From Elusimicrobiota bacterium (lineage in GTDB: Bacteria; Elusimicrobiota; Elusimicrobia; UBA1565; UBA9628), in the NCBI GenBank assembly GCA_016218575.1, contig JACRDN010000023.1:100929-164928 (forward strand): a DNA stretch of 64,000 nt. Reading direction: 5' to 3'. Of the stretch, positions 35,066 through 43,991 are shown piece after piece; the stretch's first letter is position 1; every line of letters begins with the position of its first letter. The position numbers and the translations under genes were made by a program. The notes below the pieces were generated by a model that saw only the letters and a program-made list of their open reading frames with translations, was not told the DNA's origin and did no database searches.

Positions 35066-35194
35066 GGTAAATGGAAACAGCACTTTTCCGTAGGACACAA
35101 CTCCAGAAGTCGTGATATACTGGTCAAGATGATTGTGAGTTAGAGCGACAAAGGAGAAAGAGCACTATTCGACTATTTGTGATTTGGAGAGAAA

Positions 35195-35497
35195 ATGAAA
35201 AAGGCGATTCACCCGCAAGATGCCAGCCACTTGGAACAAATTCCCAATGTTGGGCCCTCGATCGCAGATGATTTAAGAAGAATTGGCATCAAAATTCCAG
35301 CGGATCTGCGGAGAAAAGATCCGTTATCTCTATATAAACAGGTGAACCATGCCACGCAGCAAGTGAATGACCCCTGCCTTCTTGATGTTTTCATGGCTGC
35401 CGTCAACTTCATGAATGGCAAAGGGAATGCGCCTTGGTATGCCTTCACAGAACGCAGAAAAAATCTGATTTTAAAGACAAAAGGACGGAAACAGTGA
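35195..35497 (+). CDS. Cdd1-like helix-hairpin-helix protein
   Basis: 100 residues. HLEQIPNVGPSIADDLRRIGI is a helix-hairpin-helix DNA-binding-like motif, and the rest matches the Cdd1 (pathogenicity-locus) family pattern with DPCLLDVFMAAV and a C-terminal RK-rich tail. The family's function is unknown. The gene is lower in GC than its surroundings, and its stop overlaps the next start (GTGA), giving a coupled pair. Confidence 0.75.
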   Translation: MKKAIHPQDASHLEQIPNVGPSIADDLRRIGIKIPADLRRKDPLSLYKQVNHATQQVNDPCLLDVFMAAVNFMNGKGNAPWYAFTERRKNLILKTKGRKQ

Positions 35498-35880
35498 AGC
35501 TCGGTTATATCCTCCTATACGTTGAAAGTCCCCTTAAAACGGTTGAGTTTTATGAGAGGGCTTTTGGATTGAATCGTGGTTTTGTTGATGAATCAAACAC
35601 CTATGCTGAAATGGAGACGGGGGCAACACGACTGGGATTCGTCGCCATTAGTCTGGCTGAGTCCAATAAGGTTGAGTTTCGCGCGGTAAAACCGAAGGTC
35701 CCCCCTCCGGGCATCGAGGTAGGATTTGTGACCGAGAACGTAGAGGAGGCCTTTCGTAAGGCACTTGAGGCGGGCGCGGCGGAGGTTCTCAAGCCGACTC
35801 AAAAGCCTTGGGGTCAGCTGGTCGCGTATGTGAGAGATCACGACGGGTTTTTAGTTGAAATCTGTTCGCCTGTTAGTTAA
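35494..35880 (+). CDS. VOC/glyoxalase-fold protein
   Basis: 128 residues from the GTG at 35494, the start chosen because it overlaps the previous stop by 4 bases. LGYILLYVESPLKTVEFYERAFGL and VAYVRDHDGFLVEICSP are the paired beta-alpha-beta-beta-beta units of the vicinal-oxygen-chelate fold. Relatives include bleomycin-resistance proteins and glyoxalases. No specific substrate can be given. Confidence 0.82.
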   Translation: MKLGYILLYVESPLKTVEFYERAFGLNRGFVDESNTYAEMETGATRLGFVAISLAESNKVEFRAVKPKVPPPGIEVGFVTENVEEAFRKALEAGAAEVLKPTQKPWGQLVAYVRDHDGFLVEICSPVS

Positions 35881-35995
35881 TTCCACACTAAGGGCAGCCT
35901 GCTAGCTCCGTACGCCATACTCGCCACTCTTTCCCTTTGCCCCCGGCCCCAGGGAACCAGCCCCCGTCGGTCCCCCTCCGGCCTTTAGGGTAGGA

Positions 35996-36023
35996 CTTTT
36001 GGCCCTCGGCGATGGGCCAAAAG
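35996..36023. repeat. 10-bp hairpin between gene pairs
   Basis: CTTTTGGCCC and GGGCCAAAAG pair perfectly around an 8-base loop in the ~210-base gap after the VOC gene. It could terminate that transcript. Otherwise the gap shows only a TACAAT -10-like box (36073-36078) 12 bases before the ATG at 36090. Confidence 0.4.
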
Positions 36024-36089
36024 ACCAGGTCTTGGGGAGCCTTTAGCCCAACAGATTTTTATAAATTCGTACTACAATCTTACCAGTGT

Positions 36090-36890
36090 ATGGCACATAG
36101 GCACTACTGTTTTATGGCGCTTCTCACAGCCATCCTTCTATGGACGCCTGCATTCAGCTTCGCGAAATCTCGTCGCTTGGAGGCAGTCAGCCATTTTTTC
36201 CGATCGCCGGGTGTGCCGGATATCACGGCGTTGAGCGCAGAATCCAAGGTCTGGCGAAGCGAAAACGATCGGGAAGAGCGCGAGTTGCGCGAGCAGGTGC
36301 GCGCAGAGGCCGCGCGCCTCGGCTTCATCGAGCATATTAATCTAGCGGTCTCGGCTGAACTGGACGGCCCTCCGGCCAAAGACGGTTCGTCCTCGCTCCG
36401 GATCAAGGCGATGGTGCTGGCGAACGTATTCGCACGCTTCTTTGACAAAGAGAAAGAAATTCCCACGATCGAGGCTCGGATCAAAGAGCCCGACCTGCAA
36501 AGCGTATCCAAGCTGATTTTGGAGCAGGCGCTGGAGACAGCTCGGGCGCTGCGGACAATGGCAGGGGCGGGCTCCGAGATAAGAGCGCCGAGCTCTGAAT
36601 TTGAACCCACGCTCTCTTACCGCCTGAAATCCTTCCGAGGCCGCGAGGCCTCTTACAATCCGGACGCGATCCACTTCCATGTGGGCGTTACCCCCACTGC
36701 GGAGGAGCGCCTCAAATACGCGAAGGCAGGCATTTTGGACAGCCTCGTCAACAAGCACGAATACGACATCGGCCGGCTCATTCTGTTCCATGTCCGGCAA
36801 TTGGCGCATGAAACGGGGATAGGCGATCATGAAGTGGACGTCTACATGATTGCCGACCAAACCCCCGGGTTGAGCGCGACGGAACGTTAA
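36090..36890 (+). CDS. Exported orphan, N-terminal part of a gene broken by TAA
   Basis: 267 codons from the ATG at 36090, with signal sequence MALLTAILLWTPAFSFAKS. The body is helical and charged, with no known motif. The frame ends at TAA (36888-36890) after SATER and continues in the same frame as FDRINASLEKEGIKFIPLER into the piece at 36993. The two parts together would give a ~694-residue protein. A nonsense mutation or a sequencing error explains this best. Confidence 0.6.
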   Translation: MAHRHYCFMALLTAILLWTPAFSFAKSRRLEAVSHFFRSPGVPDITALSAESKVWRSENDREERELREQVRAEAARLGFIEHINLAVSAELDGPPAKDGSSSLRIKAMVLANVFARFFDKEKEIPTIEARIKEPDLQSVSKLILEQALETARALRTMAGAGSEIRAPSSEFEPTLSYRLKSFRGREASYNPDAIHFHVGVTPTAEERLKYAKAGILDSLVNKHEYDIGRLILFHVRQLAHETGIGDHEVDVYMIADQTPGLSATER

Positions 36891-36992
36891 TTCGACCGGA
36901 TCAACGCATCCCTGGAGAAAGAAGGGATCAAGTTCATCCCGCTCGAGCGGCCGGACCCGCGCGGCAAGATCATCCATGACGATTTACGGCCG

Positions 36993-38174
36993 GTGCTTGA
37001 GCGACGCCAGGACTCATTGGAAAGATTGATCCTCCAGACTCGCGCAGAGGTCTTGGGACGGCCGAGCCTGGGCGAAGACGGGGGTATTGAGTATCCGGAC
37101 AACGCGCAAAGCGGCATGCATTTAAGGTCCGTGGATTTTACCGCCATTCTCAAGCGGATCAAGTCCGAAAACGCGCGGGGTTGGTGGTCGGATGCTCCCC
37201 ACCGCGTCCTGCTCAACGATCCAGGCCGACCGGGCGTAGTAAATCTAGCTCAAATGACGGCGGCAGAAAGCAACTGGACGGAGGTGCTCGGCACGGTCGC
37301 ACACCAGCTAGAAAGAGTGATCGAAGGGCTGTCTCGTTTGCAAATGGAGCCATTGGGGCCGACGACCTCTCAATCGCTCGACTACAAAAATGGCATCGCC
37401 AAGGCGCACGCCGACTTGGACGCGCGCGCTCTCGGCATTTCGGCGACGGCCAAAGACGATTCCAGTCTGGACCAGAGGGTCGCGGCGCAGCAGAGGCGCG
37501 ATCAGGCTTTGGCCGCCGCGGTCGCCCACTGGATAGGCGTGTTCCAATTCGCGCCCCATACCTTGCGACAGTTCATTCAGCTAAATCCGACCATGCTGCT
37601 ACCGTTGTACTCCTTCGGGCTCCTGGCCACCCTCGATCAAGTCGCGAATTTTTCGAGCGATAGCTGGCAATTCATGGGCAGCGACACGGTTGAGCGCGCG
37701 CTGATCTTCGTTTTATGGGACTATCTTGGGCAGAAGTTCCAGATGGATAGTGTCACCTTAACTTTCCTAGTCGCGATCTCGAGATTGGACTTGCTACACC
37801 CGCTGCTCCGTTTGACCGCTTTCGCGATTATTGAAAGCCATCTCGGCTTTGATCCGGCGCTGGAACGGGCCGGTTTGAGCGTTGAGACATGGGAAACGCT
37901 CTATGCGCAGAGCGCCAAGAGGGTCATGCTGAGCCCTACCGCGCTCGGCGTCCATCTGGTGGCGCATTTTGACTACTTTAAAAATCTTAAATTGAATGTG
38001 GACCCTTTCGTCCGCGCGGTACAGAGATCGGCGCGCGTAAACCTTGGATTGCCTCCGTTGGATCTTCGCGAGCGCCGGGAAGTGGAGGATGACACCCTTC
38101 CCAGCACAAATGATCTGCCCAGCGAGCGGCTCTTGCGTCGGATCCGCGTCATGCGAACCGGCGAAAAGGGGTAG
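36993..38174 (+). CDS. C-terminal part of the interrupted orphan gene
   Basis: 393 residues in the same frame as the fragment upstream; the GTG at 36993 is only the first possible start after the TAA, and the frame is open from 36891. Residues ~190-300 are hydrophobic and may hold two or three membrane-associated helices (FIQLNPTMLLPLYSFGLLAT, LTFLVAISRLDLLHPLL). No domain recognised. It probably does not make an active protein on its own. Confidence 0.55.
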   Translation: MLERRQDSLERLILQTRAEVLGRPSLGEDGGIEYPDNAQSGMHLRSVDFTAILKRIKSENARGWWSDAPHRVLLNDPGRPGVVNLAQMTAAESNWTEVLGTVAHQLERVIEGLSRLQMEPLGPTTSQSLDYKNGIAKAHADLDARALGISATAKDDSSLDQRVAAQQRRDQALAAAVAHWIGVFQFAPHTLRQFIQLNPTMLLPLYSFGLLATLDQVANFSSDSWQFMGSDTVERALIFVLWDYLGQKFQMDSVTLTFLVAISRLDLLHPLLRLTAFAIIESHLGFDPALERAGLSVETWETLYAQSAKRVMLSPTALGVHLVAHFDYFKNLKLNVDPFVRAVQRSARVNLGLPPLDLRERREVEDDTLPSTNDLPSERLLRRIRVMRTGEKG

Positions 38175-38451
38175 GGCTCCGGCGGCCTACGCCATCTAGT
38201 GTAGTGATTCCGGGAAAAAAGCAAATCGCCCAAGCCCATGCCCGCAGCGAGTTGGGCGCCAAGCTCTTGAATTTTGCGGAGACTCGGGCACGTAGTCTTC
38301 GGTAGGCGGACATGACATGACGACAAACGATGCGATGACAGCCTATGGAGAATGCCCATCCTTTTCTTGAGATATGTGACTTTCCTGGAGCGCCGCCACG
38401 ATAAGGCTGTGGGCCCCAACAATCGCTTCAGCCGCCGCCGCCCTGATGGGG
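38175..38451. other. Non-coding gap with a relic of an oxidoreductase gene
   Basis: Around 38222-38252 a stretch repeats, with one change, a part of the 3-prime end of the quinone oxidoreductase gene (39868-39897), reading QIAQAHARSE in both. After that point the two diverge. This points to a decayed paralogue. The rest of the gap shows no gene. Confidence 0.45.
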
Positions 38452-38706
38452 CTACCTGATCTTTCGCAGGAAGCGGTCTTTGACGTTGGCGTCGATGAAT
38501 GTGCCCAGGCCCTTACCGGCGAGCGCCAGCGACTTCATCTCTTTGATGTTCTCGGGGCCGGCGCTCTGGTTGGTGTAGCGATAGGCCGAGGAGTCCGTGA
38601 ACTTGATGTTGATGGCGTCCTTCTCGATCTCATACTTCGCAATCGTGGATTTGCCGCTAAGATTCTTGTAGCGTCTAAACAGTCTCATTTTCTTTGGAAT
38701 ATTCAT
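38452..38706 (-). CDS. KTSC-domain small protein
   Basis: 84 residues. NLSGKSTIAKYEIEKDAINIKFTDSSAYRYTNQSAG matches the KTSC domain, in which the start S-x-I-x-x-Y and the F-x-x-S/G-x-x-Y-x-Y sheet are conserved. The domain is often fused to or found near lysyl-tRNA-synthetase-like and phage genes; its role is unknown. ATG at 38706 or 38688 are both possible. Confidence 0.7.
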   Translation of the reverse strand: MNIPKKMRLFRRYKNLSGKSTIAKYEIEKDAINIKFTDSSAYRYTNQSAGPENIKEMKSLALAGKGLGTFIDANVKDRFLRKIR

Positions 38707-38793
38707 ATCTGTGTATTATGCCTCATTGAGGACGAAACGGGAAGCCGACGAATGAAAAATCTCAATAGCCGCATAGAAAAGTATGATATACGA

Positions 38794-38999
38794 ATGAGAC
38801 TTCCCAAGTGGCTCGTGGTCGCGGTTGTTTGTATGTTCGCCCTGGGCCGCGGTCCCGCTTATGCCGGCAAGCTAGATCTTGATATCTACGCGAATACAAG
38901 ACGGCCTCAGGCTCAAAATGCCGGAGATCGGGGAATTGATTCTTGAGCTTGCGGCATCTGAGGACGGAGATATTGTCAGAAAACAAGAAAACGAATGAA
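38794..38999 (+). pseudogene. Small secreted protein with a probable frameshift
   Basis: From the ATG at 38794, a signal peptide (MRLPKWLVVAVVCMFALG, then PAYAG) and KLDLDIYANT follow, then the frame ends at 38946 with low-quality text. A second frame continues naturally as QDGLRLKMPEIGELILELAA and ends with TGA at 38997-38999, overlapping the next ATG (ATGA). A one-base deletion near 38897 would join them to a ~68-residue exported peptide. TATGAT just upstream may be its -10. Confidence 0.5.
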
Positions 39000-39945
39000 A
39001 GCCGCCGTCATCGGCCGCTACGGGCCGCCCGAGGTTTTTAAGATATGCGAGGTCCTGCGCCCTGCGCTCAAGCCCCGCGAGATGCTGGTGGAAATCCGCG
39101 CATCGAGCGTTAATCCGATAGATTGGAAGATCCGGCGCGGAGACTTGAAGCTGCTGTTTGGGCGGTCCTTTCCCATGATCTTAGGATACGACCTTTCCGG
39201 CCGCGTCGTGGAGACCGGAACCGAGGCGAGACGTTTTAAGATCGGCGATGAGGTTTACGCCTGCTCCAACCGGAAGGCCGGTCAAGCTTATGCCGAGTTC
39301 GCCGCCATTGACGAAAGCGCCGCCGCTCACAAACCAAAGAGGATGTCCCACCAGGAAGCGGCCGCGGTCCCGCTGGCCGCCTTGACCGCCCTTCAGGCTT
39401 TCAGGGATCTTGGGAGAATCCAGCCAGGCAACCGCGTGCTTGTCATCGGCAGCTCCGGGGGCGTGGGCTCCTATGGCGTGCAGCTCGCCAAGGCGATGCA
39501 AGCGCATGTCACGGCCGTCTGCGGAACGGCCAACGTCGCGTTGACCGAGGAATTAGGCGCCGATGAGATCATCGACTACAAGAAGGAAGGCTTCGGCGGC
39601 CGGCGGGGAGCCTACGATATCGTCCTGGATGCCGTAGGCGCCCACACCTTCTCCGAGATGCGGCCGTTGTTGACGCAAAACGGGACCTACGTCTCCACGT
39701 TGCCCAGTCTCGGCCTCTTTTTCCACTTGGCGTGGACTTCCGTATTCCCCGAAAAAAAAGCGCGCTTCGTGCTGATGAAGCCGTTGGGCGAAGATCTGCG
39801 GCATATGGCCGGCTTGGCCGATTCTGGAAAGCTGAAATCGGTCATTGACGGCGTTTTTCAACTCGAGCAAATCGCCCAAGCCCACGCCCGCAGCGAGACC
39901 GGCCGCGCCCGCGGCAAGATCGTTGTTGAAGTGAAGCGGCAATAG
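38995..39945 (+). CDS. MDR-family NADPH:quinone/zinc-free oxidoreductase
   Basis: 316 residues of the medium-chain dehydrogenase family. MKAAVIGRYGPPEVFKICEV, SVNPIDWKIRRGD and LGYDLSGRVVETG form the catalytic domain; VLVIGSSGGVGSYGVQLAKA binds NADPH. The catalytic zinc ligands are missing, as in quinone oxidoreductases. It reduces quinones or enones. It overlaps the small frameshifted gene by 4 bases. Confidence 0.88.
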   Translation: MKAAVIGRYGPPEVFKICEVLRPALKPREMLVEIRASSVNPIDWKIRRGDLKLLFGRSFPMILGYDLSGRVVETGTEARRFKIGDEVYACSNRKAGQAYAEFAAIDESAAAHKPKRMSHQEAAAVPLAALTALQAFRDLGRIQPGNRVLVIGSSGGVGSYGVQLAKAMQAHVTAVCGTANVALTEELGADEIIDYKKEGFGGRRGAYDIVLDAVGAHTFSEMRPLLTQNGTYVSTLPSLGLFFHLAWTSVFPEKKARFVLMKPLGEDLRHMAGLADSGKLKSVIDGVFQLEQIAQAHARSETGRARGKIVVEVKRQ

Positions 39946-40019
39946 GCCCCAGCCAAACGCCTCGGCCGACGCGTGCCGGGTCTTTATGCCTGATTTTGGA
40001 TAATGATAGTATCTTCAAG

Positions 40020-41066
40020 ATGGCGTCGATACAGGTCGGCTCGCGGGCGATCGGGGACGGGCATAGGGTTTTCGTCATCGCCGAGGCTGGGGTCAACCAT
40101 AACGGGGACATGGCCTTGGCCAAGCGGCTGATCGACGCGGCCGTCGAGGCCGGGGCGGACTCGGTCAAGTTCCAGACCTTCAAGGCCGAGGAGTCGGTGA
40201 CCGCCGAGGCGCCTCTGGCGGCCTACCAGAAAAAGAACGACAAGACCGCGAAGTCCTTCCTGGGAATGCTCCAAAAGCTCGAGCTGGCCCCCGAGAATTT
40301 CAAGGAATTGGCCGACTACGCTCGGGAAAAAGGCATTCTTTTCTTCTCTAAGCCGGCCTATCCCGGGGCGGTGGAAATACTAGAGGCGGCCGGGGTTCCC
40401 CTGTACAAGATAGGCTCGGGGGACATCAATTTCTTCACGCTCTTGCGCCAGGTGGCCGCCACGGGCAAGCCCGTCATCATTTCCACCGGAATGAGTACTT
40501 TGGATGAGATACGAGAAGCCTTGGAGGCCTTGAAGGAGGGGGGTTGCTCCCAGGCCGCGGTGCTTCACTGCGTTACCGCCTATCCCGTGGAGTTTCGCTT
40601 CGCCAATCTCAAGGCCATCGAGACCTTGCGCCGTCATTTCAGCGTTCCCATCGGCTATTCCGACCATACGGTGGGGGTCGAGGCGGCGGTCGCGGCCGTT
40701 GCGATGGGCGCCTGTATCATAGAAAAACATCTCACTCTCGACCGGGCCCTTCCGGGCCCGGATCACTTGGCCTCCTTGGAGCCCGGGGAGTTCAAAACCA
40801 TGGTGGAGCAGATCCGCCACGTGGAGGAAAGCCTGGGTACCGGGGAGAAGGGGATCGCGGAGTGCGAGAGGGAGAACGCCCGGCTCGTGCGCAAGAGCCT
40901 GGTCGCGGCTCGGCCCATCCGCAAGGGGGACGTGATCCTCGAGGCGATGATCGCCTATAAAAGGCCCGGGACCGGGCTCTCGGACAAGCACCGCTCTCAC
41001 TTTGTCGGCAAGCCCGCCCTGAGGGAAATCCGCCAGGACGAGCCGCTTCAACTCGATATGGTATAA
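40020..41066 (+). CDS. Nonulosonate synthase (NeuB-like), second copy
   Basis: 348 residues from the ATG at 40020; an in-frame TTG at 39996 is less likely because a -10-like GATAAT (39999-40004) lies inside that stretch. VFVIAEAGVNHNGDMALAKR, SVKFQTFKAEESVT, YKIGSGDINFFTLL, IISTGMSTLDEI and IGYSDHTVGVE are all conserved; the SAF domain closes the protein. It resembles classic sialic/legionaminic synthases more than the copy at 21709. It opens the ten-gene operon that includes the Lar genes. Confidence 0.9.
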   Translation: MASIQVGSRAIGDGHRVFVIAEAGVNHNGDMALAKRLIDAAVEAGADSVKFQTFKAEESVTAEAPLAAYQKKNDKTAKSFLGMLQKLELAPENFKELADYAREKGILFFSKPAYPGAVEILEAAGVPLYKIGSGDINFFTLLRQVAATGKPVIISTGMSTLDEIREALEALKEGGCSQAAVLHCVTAYPVEFRFANLKAIETLRRHFSVPIGYSDHTVGVEAAVAAVAMGACIIEKHLTLDRALPGPDHLASLEPGEFKTMVEQIRHVEESLGTGEKGIAECERENARLVRKSLVAARPIRKGDVILEAMIAYKRPGTGLSDKHRSHFVGKPALREIRQDEPLQLDMV

Positions 41067-41067
41067 T
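41062..41067 (+). promoter_or_regulatory. Perfect -10 box before the second DegT gene
   Basis: TATAAT overlaps the neuB stop codon and is 7 bases before the ATG at 41075. No -35 is seen, so this may be an internal promoter of near-leaderless type or only chance. Confidence 0.3.
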
Positions 41068-41074
41068 CGCCTTC

Positions 41075-42262
41075 ATGCCCGAGCTAAAGGTATTAGGCGG
41101 TCAGCCGATTTTCAAGGAGATGGTTCCCGTCTCCTCCCCGACCATGCCCGAGTTCTCGCGGTTCGAGAGCCGGCTGCGTGAGCTTTACTCCTCCGGGATG
41201 ATCACCACGGCCAAGTTCGTGGCCGAGCTCGAGCAAAAGGTCTCGGCCTACCTGGGCGTCAAGAACGTGGTAGCGGTCTCGAGCAACAGCGCCGGCCAGA
41301 TGCTTTCCCTCAAATGCCTGGGCCTCAAGGGCGAGGTGATTTTGCCGAGCTTCTCCTTTTGCGCGACCAGCCACGGCCTCACCTGGAACAACCTCAAGCC
41401 CGTTTTCGTGGACGTGGACCCCAGCACCGGCGGCGTGGACCCCGACCGAGTGGAGGAGGCCGTCACTCCCGACACCTGCGCCATCCTGGGCGTGCATATT
41501 TGGGGCAACCCCTGCGCGGCCGACAAGCTTGAGCGCATCGCCAAAAAGCGCGGGCTCAAGCTCATCATGGACGCGGCCCAGGCCATGGGCAGCGCCTTGA
41601 ACGGCCGCCGGGTGGGCGGCTTCGGGGACGCGGAGGTTTTTAGCTGCAGCCCGACCAAGCTTTTGACCTCCGGCGAGGGGGGGCTTGTCGCCACCAATGA
41701 CGACCGCCTGGCCGGACTCCTGCGCAAGGGGCGCATCTACGGCATGGATCCTAAGACTTATGATTGCGAATTCAATGGGCTTAATGCGCGCATGACCGAG
41801 TTCAACGCGGCCTTCGGGCTGTGCTCCTTCGAGGACTTGGACAGGAACATGGAGAGGCGCAAGAAGTCCTTCGCCTACTACAAAAAGCTCCTGTCGGGAA
41901 TCCCCGGCGTGAGCTTCGCGGAGCCCACCCCCGGGGCCGAGCCCAACGGCATTTACTTCACAATATTCATCGACGAGAAGGCCTTCGGCCTCTCCCGCGA
42001 TGAGGTCTACGACGCCATGCTCATGGAAAAGATCCTGGTCAAGAAGTACTTCGACCCGCCGCTCCACCGCCTTACGGTCAACCGCGGGGCTGCCTGCCGC
42101 GACCTTTCCGTCACCAACGAGCTTTGTTCCAAGGTCCTGACCTTCCCGCTCTACTCCCATATCAGCGCCGAGCTCCAGGAAAATATCGTCGATGTGTTTA
42201 GGCGCATCCACGCTAAGGCGGACGCGGTGCGCGAGGTTTTGGGCCGGACCGTCGCGTCTTGA
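41075..42262 (+). CDS. DegT-family sugar aminotransferase, second cassette
   Basis: 395 residues. VVAVSSNSAGQMLSL, LIMDAAQAMG (PLP-binding) and FSCSPTKLLTSGEGG (Schiff-base Lys) are intact. It is only distantly similar to the copy at 19615. It would install an amino group on a keto sugar, giving the site that the NeuD-type acyltransferase acylates. Its stop overlaps the ACP start (TGATG). Confidence 0.85.
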   Translation: MPELKVLGGQPIFKEMVPVSSPTMPEFSRFESRLRELYSSGMITTAKFVAELEQKVSAYLGVKNVVAVSSNSAGQMLSLKCLGLKGEVILPSFSFCATSHGLTWNNLKPVFVDVDPSTGGVDPDRVEEAVTPDTCAILGVHIWGNPCAADKLERIAKKRGLKLIMDAAQAMGSALNGRRVGGFGDAEVFSCSPTKLLTSGEGGLVATNDDRLAGLLRKGRIYGMDPKTYDCEFNGLNARMTEFNAAFGLCSFEDLDRNMERRKKSFAYYKKLLSGIPGVSFAEPTPGAEPNGIYFTIFIDEKAFGLSRDEVYDAMLMEKILVKKYFDPPLHRLTVNRGAACRDLSVTNELCSKVLTFPLYSHISAELQENIVDVFRRIHAKADAVREVLGRTVAS

Positions 42263-42519
42263 TGGGCTTGAAGAGTCCCAAGGAACTGGAAGAGCGCTTC
42301 TCGCGGGTTCTGGCCCCCTACCTCCTCGACCCTCTCGGCGCGGACTCCTTCGACCGGCCCTTGAGGGATTTGGGCGTGGACTCGGTCCAGCTGGTGGCTT
42401 TGGTGGCCGCGCTCGAGGAGGGCCTGGGCATCCGCTTCGAGGACGAGGAGATCAGCCGGGAGAACTTCAGGACCCCCCGTTCCCTGTTCCAGCTGGTCGC
42501 GAAAAAAATCCCCGCATGA
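42262..42519 (+). CDS. Acyl carrier protein
   Basis: 85 residues from the ATG at 42262. LRDLGVDSVQLVALVAALEE contains the phosphopantetheine attachment serine in GVDSVQ, followed by the acidic helix II. It is a free-standing carrier, not the fatty-acid AcpP, and is translationally coupled to the ligase that follows (ATGA). This suggests a dedicated carrier for an activated acyl group. Confidence 0.88.
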   Translation: MGLKSPKELEERFSRVLAPYLLDPLGADSFDRPLRDLGVDSVQLVALVAALEEGLGIRFEDEEISRENFRTPRSLFQLVAKKIPA

Positions 42520-43991
42520 GTTCCCCAAGCCTCTCCATGGTCCTGGCTGAGGCCGCGCAAAGCCGGCCGGGAAAGCCCGCGTTGATTTTTCATGACAGGG
42601 TCTTGAGCTACCAGGAACTTTGGGACTTGGTCCGAGGCGCGCAAGGCCTTCTGCAACAAAAGGGGCTCTCCCAAGGGGAGCGGGTGGGGCTTCTCTACAA
42701 TAACGGAATTGCTTCGGTGGCGGCCTTTTTCGGGGCCTGGGCCGCGGGTTTGAGCGTGGTTCCCTTGAACCCCGGCCTAAAGGCCGCCGAGCTTGGCGAG
42801 CTCCTGCGCCACTGCGGGGCGCGGGCGATTTTGACGGATGTGGAAGGGGTGGAATTTGCCCATTGCCAGCGCGTTATATTAACGGAAAAAGAGGAAGAAG
42901 GCTCACAATCCGGCTCGGCTGTGGCCGAGCCGGACTACCTTAAGCCGGACCACGAAGCCATGGTCCTCTACACCTCGGGCACCACGGGCCGGCCCAAGGG
43001 CGTGGTGCACGCGCATTCAGGCCTCCTCGCCAACGCCCGGGGCGCGGCCGCCTCCTTGAGCCTCTCGGAGAAAGACGTAACGGCGCTTTTCCTTCCCCTG
43101 CATTTTTCCTACGGCCTCTCCCAGATGCTGACCACGTTCCTGGCTCAGGGTACTGTGGTCCTCTTGGACGGCTTCTTCCATCCCGCCTTCCTGGTCAAGG
43201 CTTTGCGGGAGCGCTCCGCCACCGGCTTCGGGGGGGTGCCCTCCCATCACCGGCTCCTCATCGAGCGCTATCGCGGGAAACCCTTGGACTTGCCGAGCCT
43301 GCGCTACGTCATGAACGCGGGAGGGGCCATTACCAAGGAGGAATTGACGGAGCTCTCGGCCTTGTTTCCCAAGGCCGAGATCGTGAACGCCTACGGCTGC
43401 ACCGAGATCGGCCCGCGGGCGACCTGCCTGCCCTTCAAGCACTTCGCGCGCAAGGCCGGCTCCATCGGCCTGCCTATCCCCTGCGTGTCGCTCCGGGTGC
43501 TCGACGAGAAGGGCGAGGAGGTCCCGCCGGGAGTCCAGGGTGAGATCGTCCTTGGTGGGCCGAGCCTTATGAAGGGGTATCTGGACGAGAAGGGGCTCAC
43601 GGTCGTCCCTCCCGGCCCGGGAGGATTTCGCACCGGAGACCTGGCCGTTCGCGATGAGGAAGGATTTCTATACCATCAGGGGCGGAAAGATGATCTCTTC
43701 AAGAGCGGCGGGGAGAAAATAAACGCCCGTTTGATCGAGGAGGTGCTCTTGGGCCACGAGGGGGTGATCGAGGTCCTGGTCGTGGGGGTGCCGGACGCCC
43801 GGCTCGGCATGGTGCCCAAGGCCGTGGTGGTGGGGCGTCAAGGGGCGCCCTTGAGCCCGGAGGCCTTGATCGCCTATGCCCATGAGAGGCTGCCCTTGAG
43901 CCATGTCCCGCGGCGAGTCGAGCTCGTCCAAAGCATCCAAAAGACCGCGACGGGGAAGATTCAAAAATTCCGCTATCAGAGCGAGCCATGA
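42516..43991 (+). CDS. Acyl-AMP ligase (ANL superfamily)
   Basis: 491 residues. LYTSGTTGRPKGVVHAH is the P-loop motif A3, YGCTEIGPRA the A5 motif, GFRTGDLAV the A7 motif and GRKDDLFKSGGEKIN the A8 hinge. TGKIQKFR near the end holds the catalytic Lys of A10. It activates a carboxylic acid as the adenylate and loads it on a thiol, most likely the carrier protein encoded just upstream. The pocket cannot be read by eye. A 10-bp hairpin at 42910-42933 is intragenic. Confidence 0.88.
   Translation: MSSPSLSMVLAEAAQSRPGKPALIFHDRVLSYQELWDLVRGAQGLLQQKGLSQGERVGLLYNNGIASVAAFFGAWAAGLSVVPLNPGLKAAELGELLRHCGARAILTDVEGVEFAHCQRVILTEKEEEGSQSGSAVAEPDYLKPDHEAMVLYTSGTTGRPKGVVHAHSGLLANARGAAASLSLSEKDVTALFLPLHFSYGLSQMLTTFLAQGTVVLLDGFFHPAFLVKALRERSATGFGGVPSHHRLLIERYRGKPLDLPSLRYVMNAGGAITKEELTELSALFPKAEIVNAYGCTEIGPRATCLPFKHFARKAGSIGLPIPCVSLRVLDEKGEEVPPGVQGEIVLGGPSLMKGYLDEKGLTVVPPGPGGFRTGDLAVRDEEGFLYHQGRKDDLFKSGGEKINARLIEEVLLGHEGVIEVLVVGVPDARLGMVPKAVVVGRQGAPLSPEALIAYAHERLPLSHVPRRVELVQSIQKTATGKIQKFRYQSEP

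Noticed and set aside
2849..36890. Stop-codon reassignment in this genome (TAG or TAA read as sense)
   Set aside because: The two in-frame stops are different codons and TAG, TAA and TGA all end other genes at sensible places, so local mutation or error is more likely.
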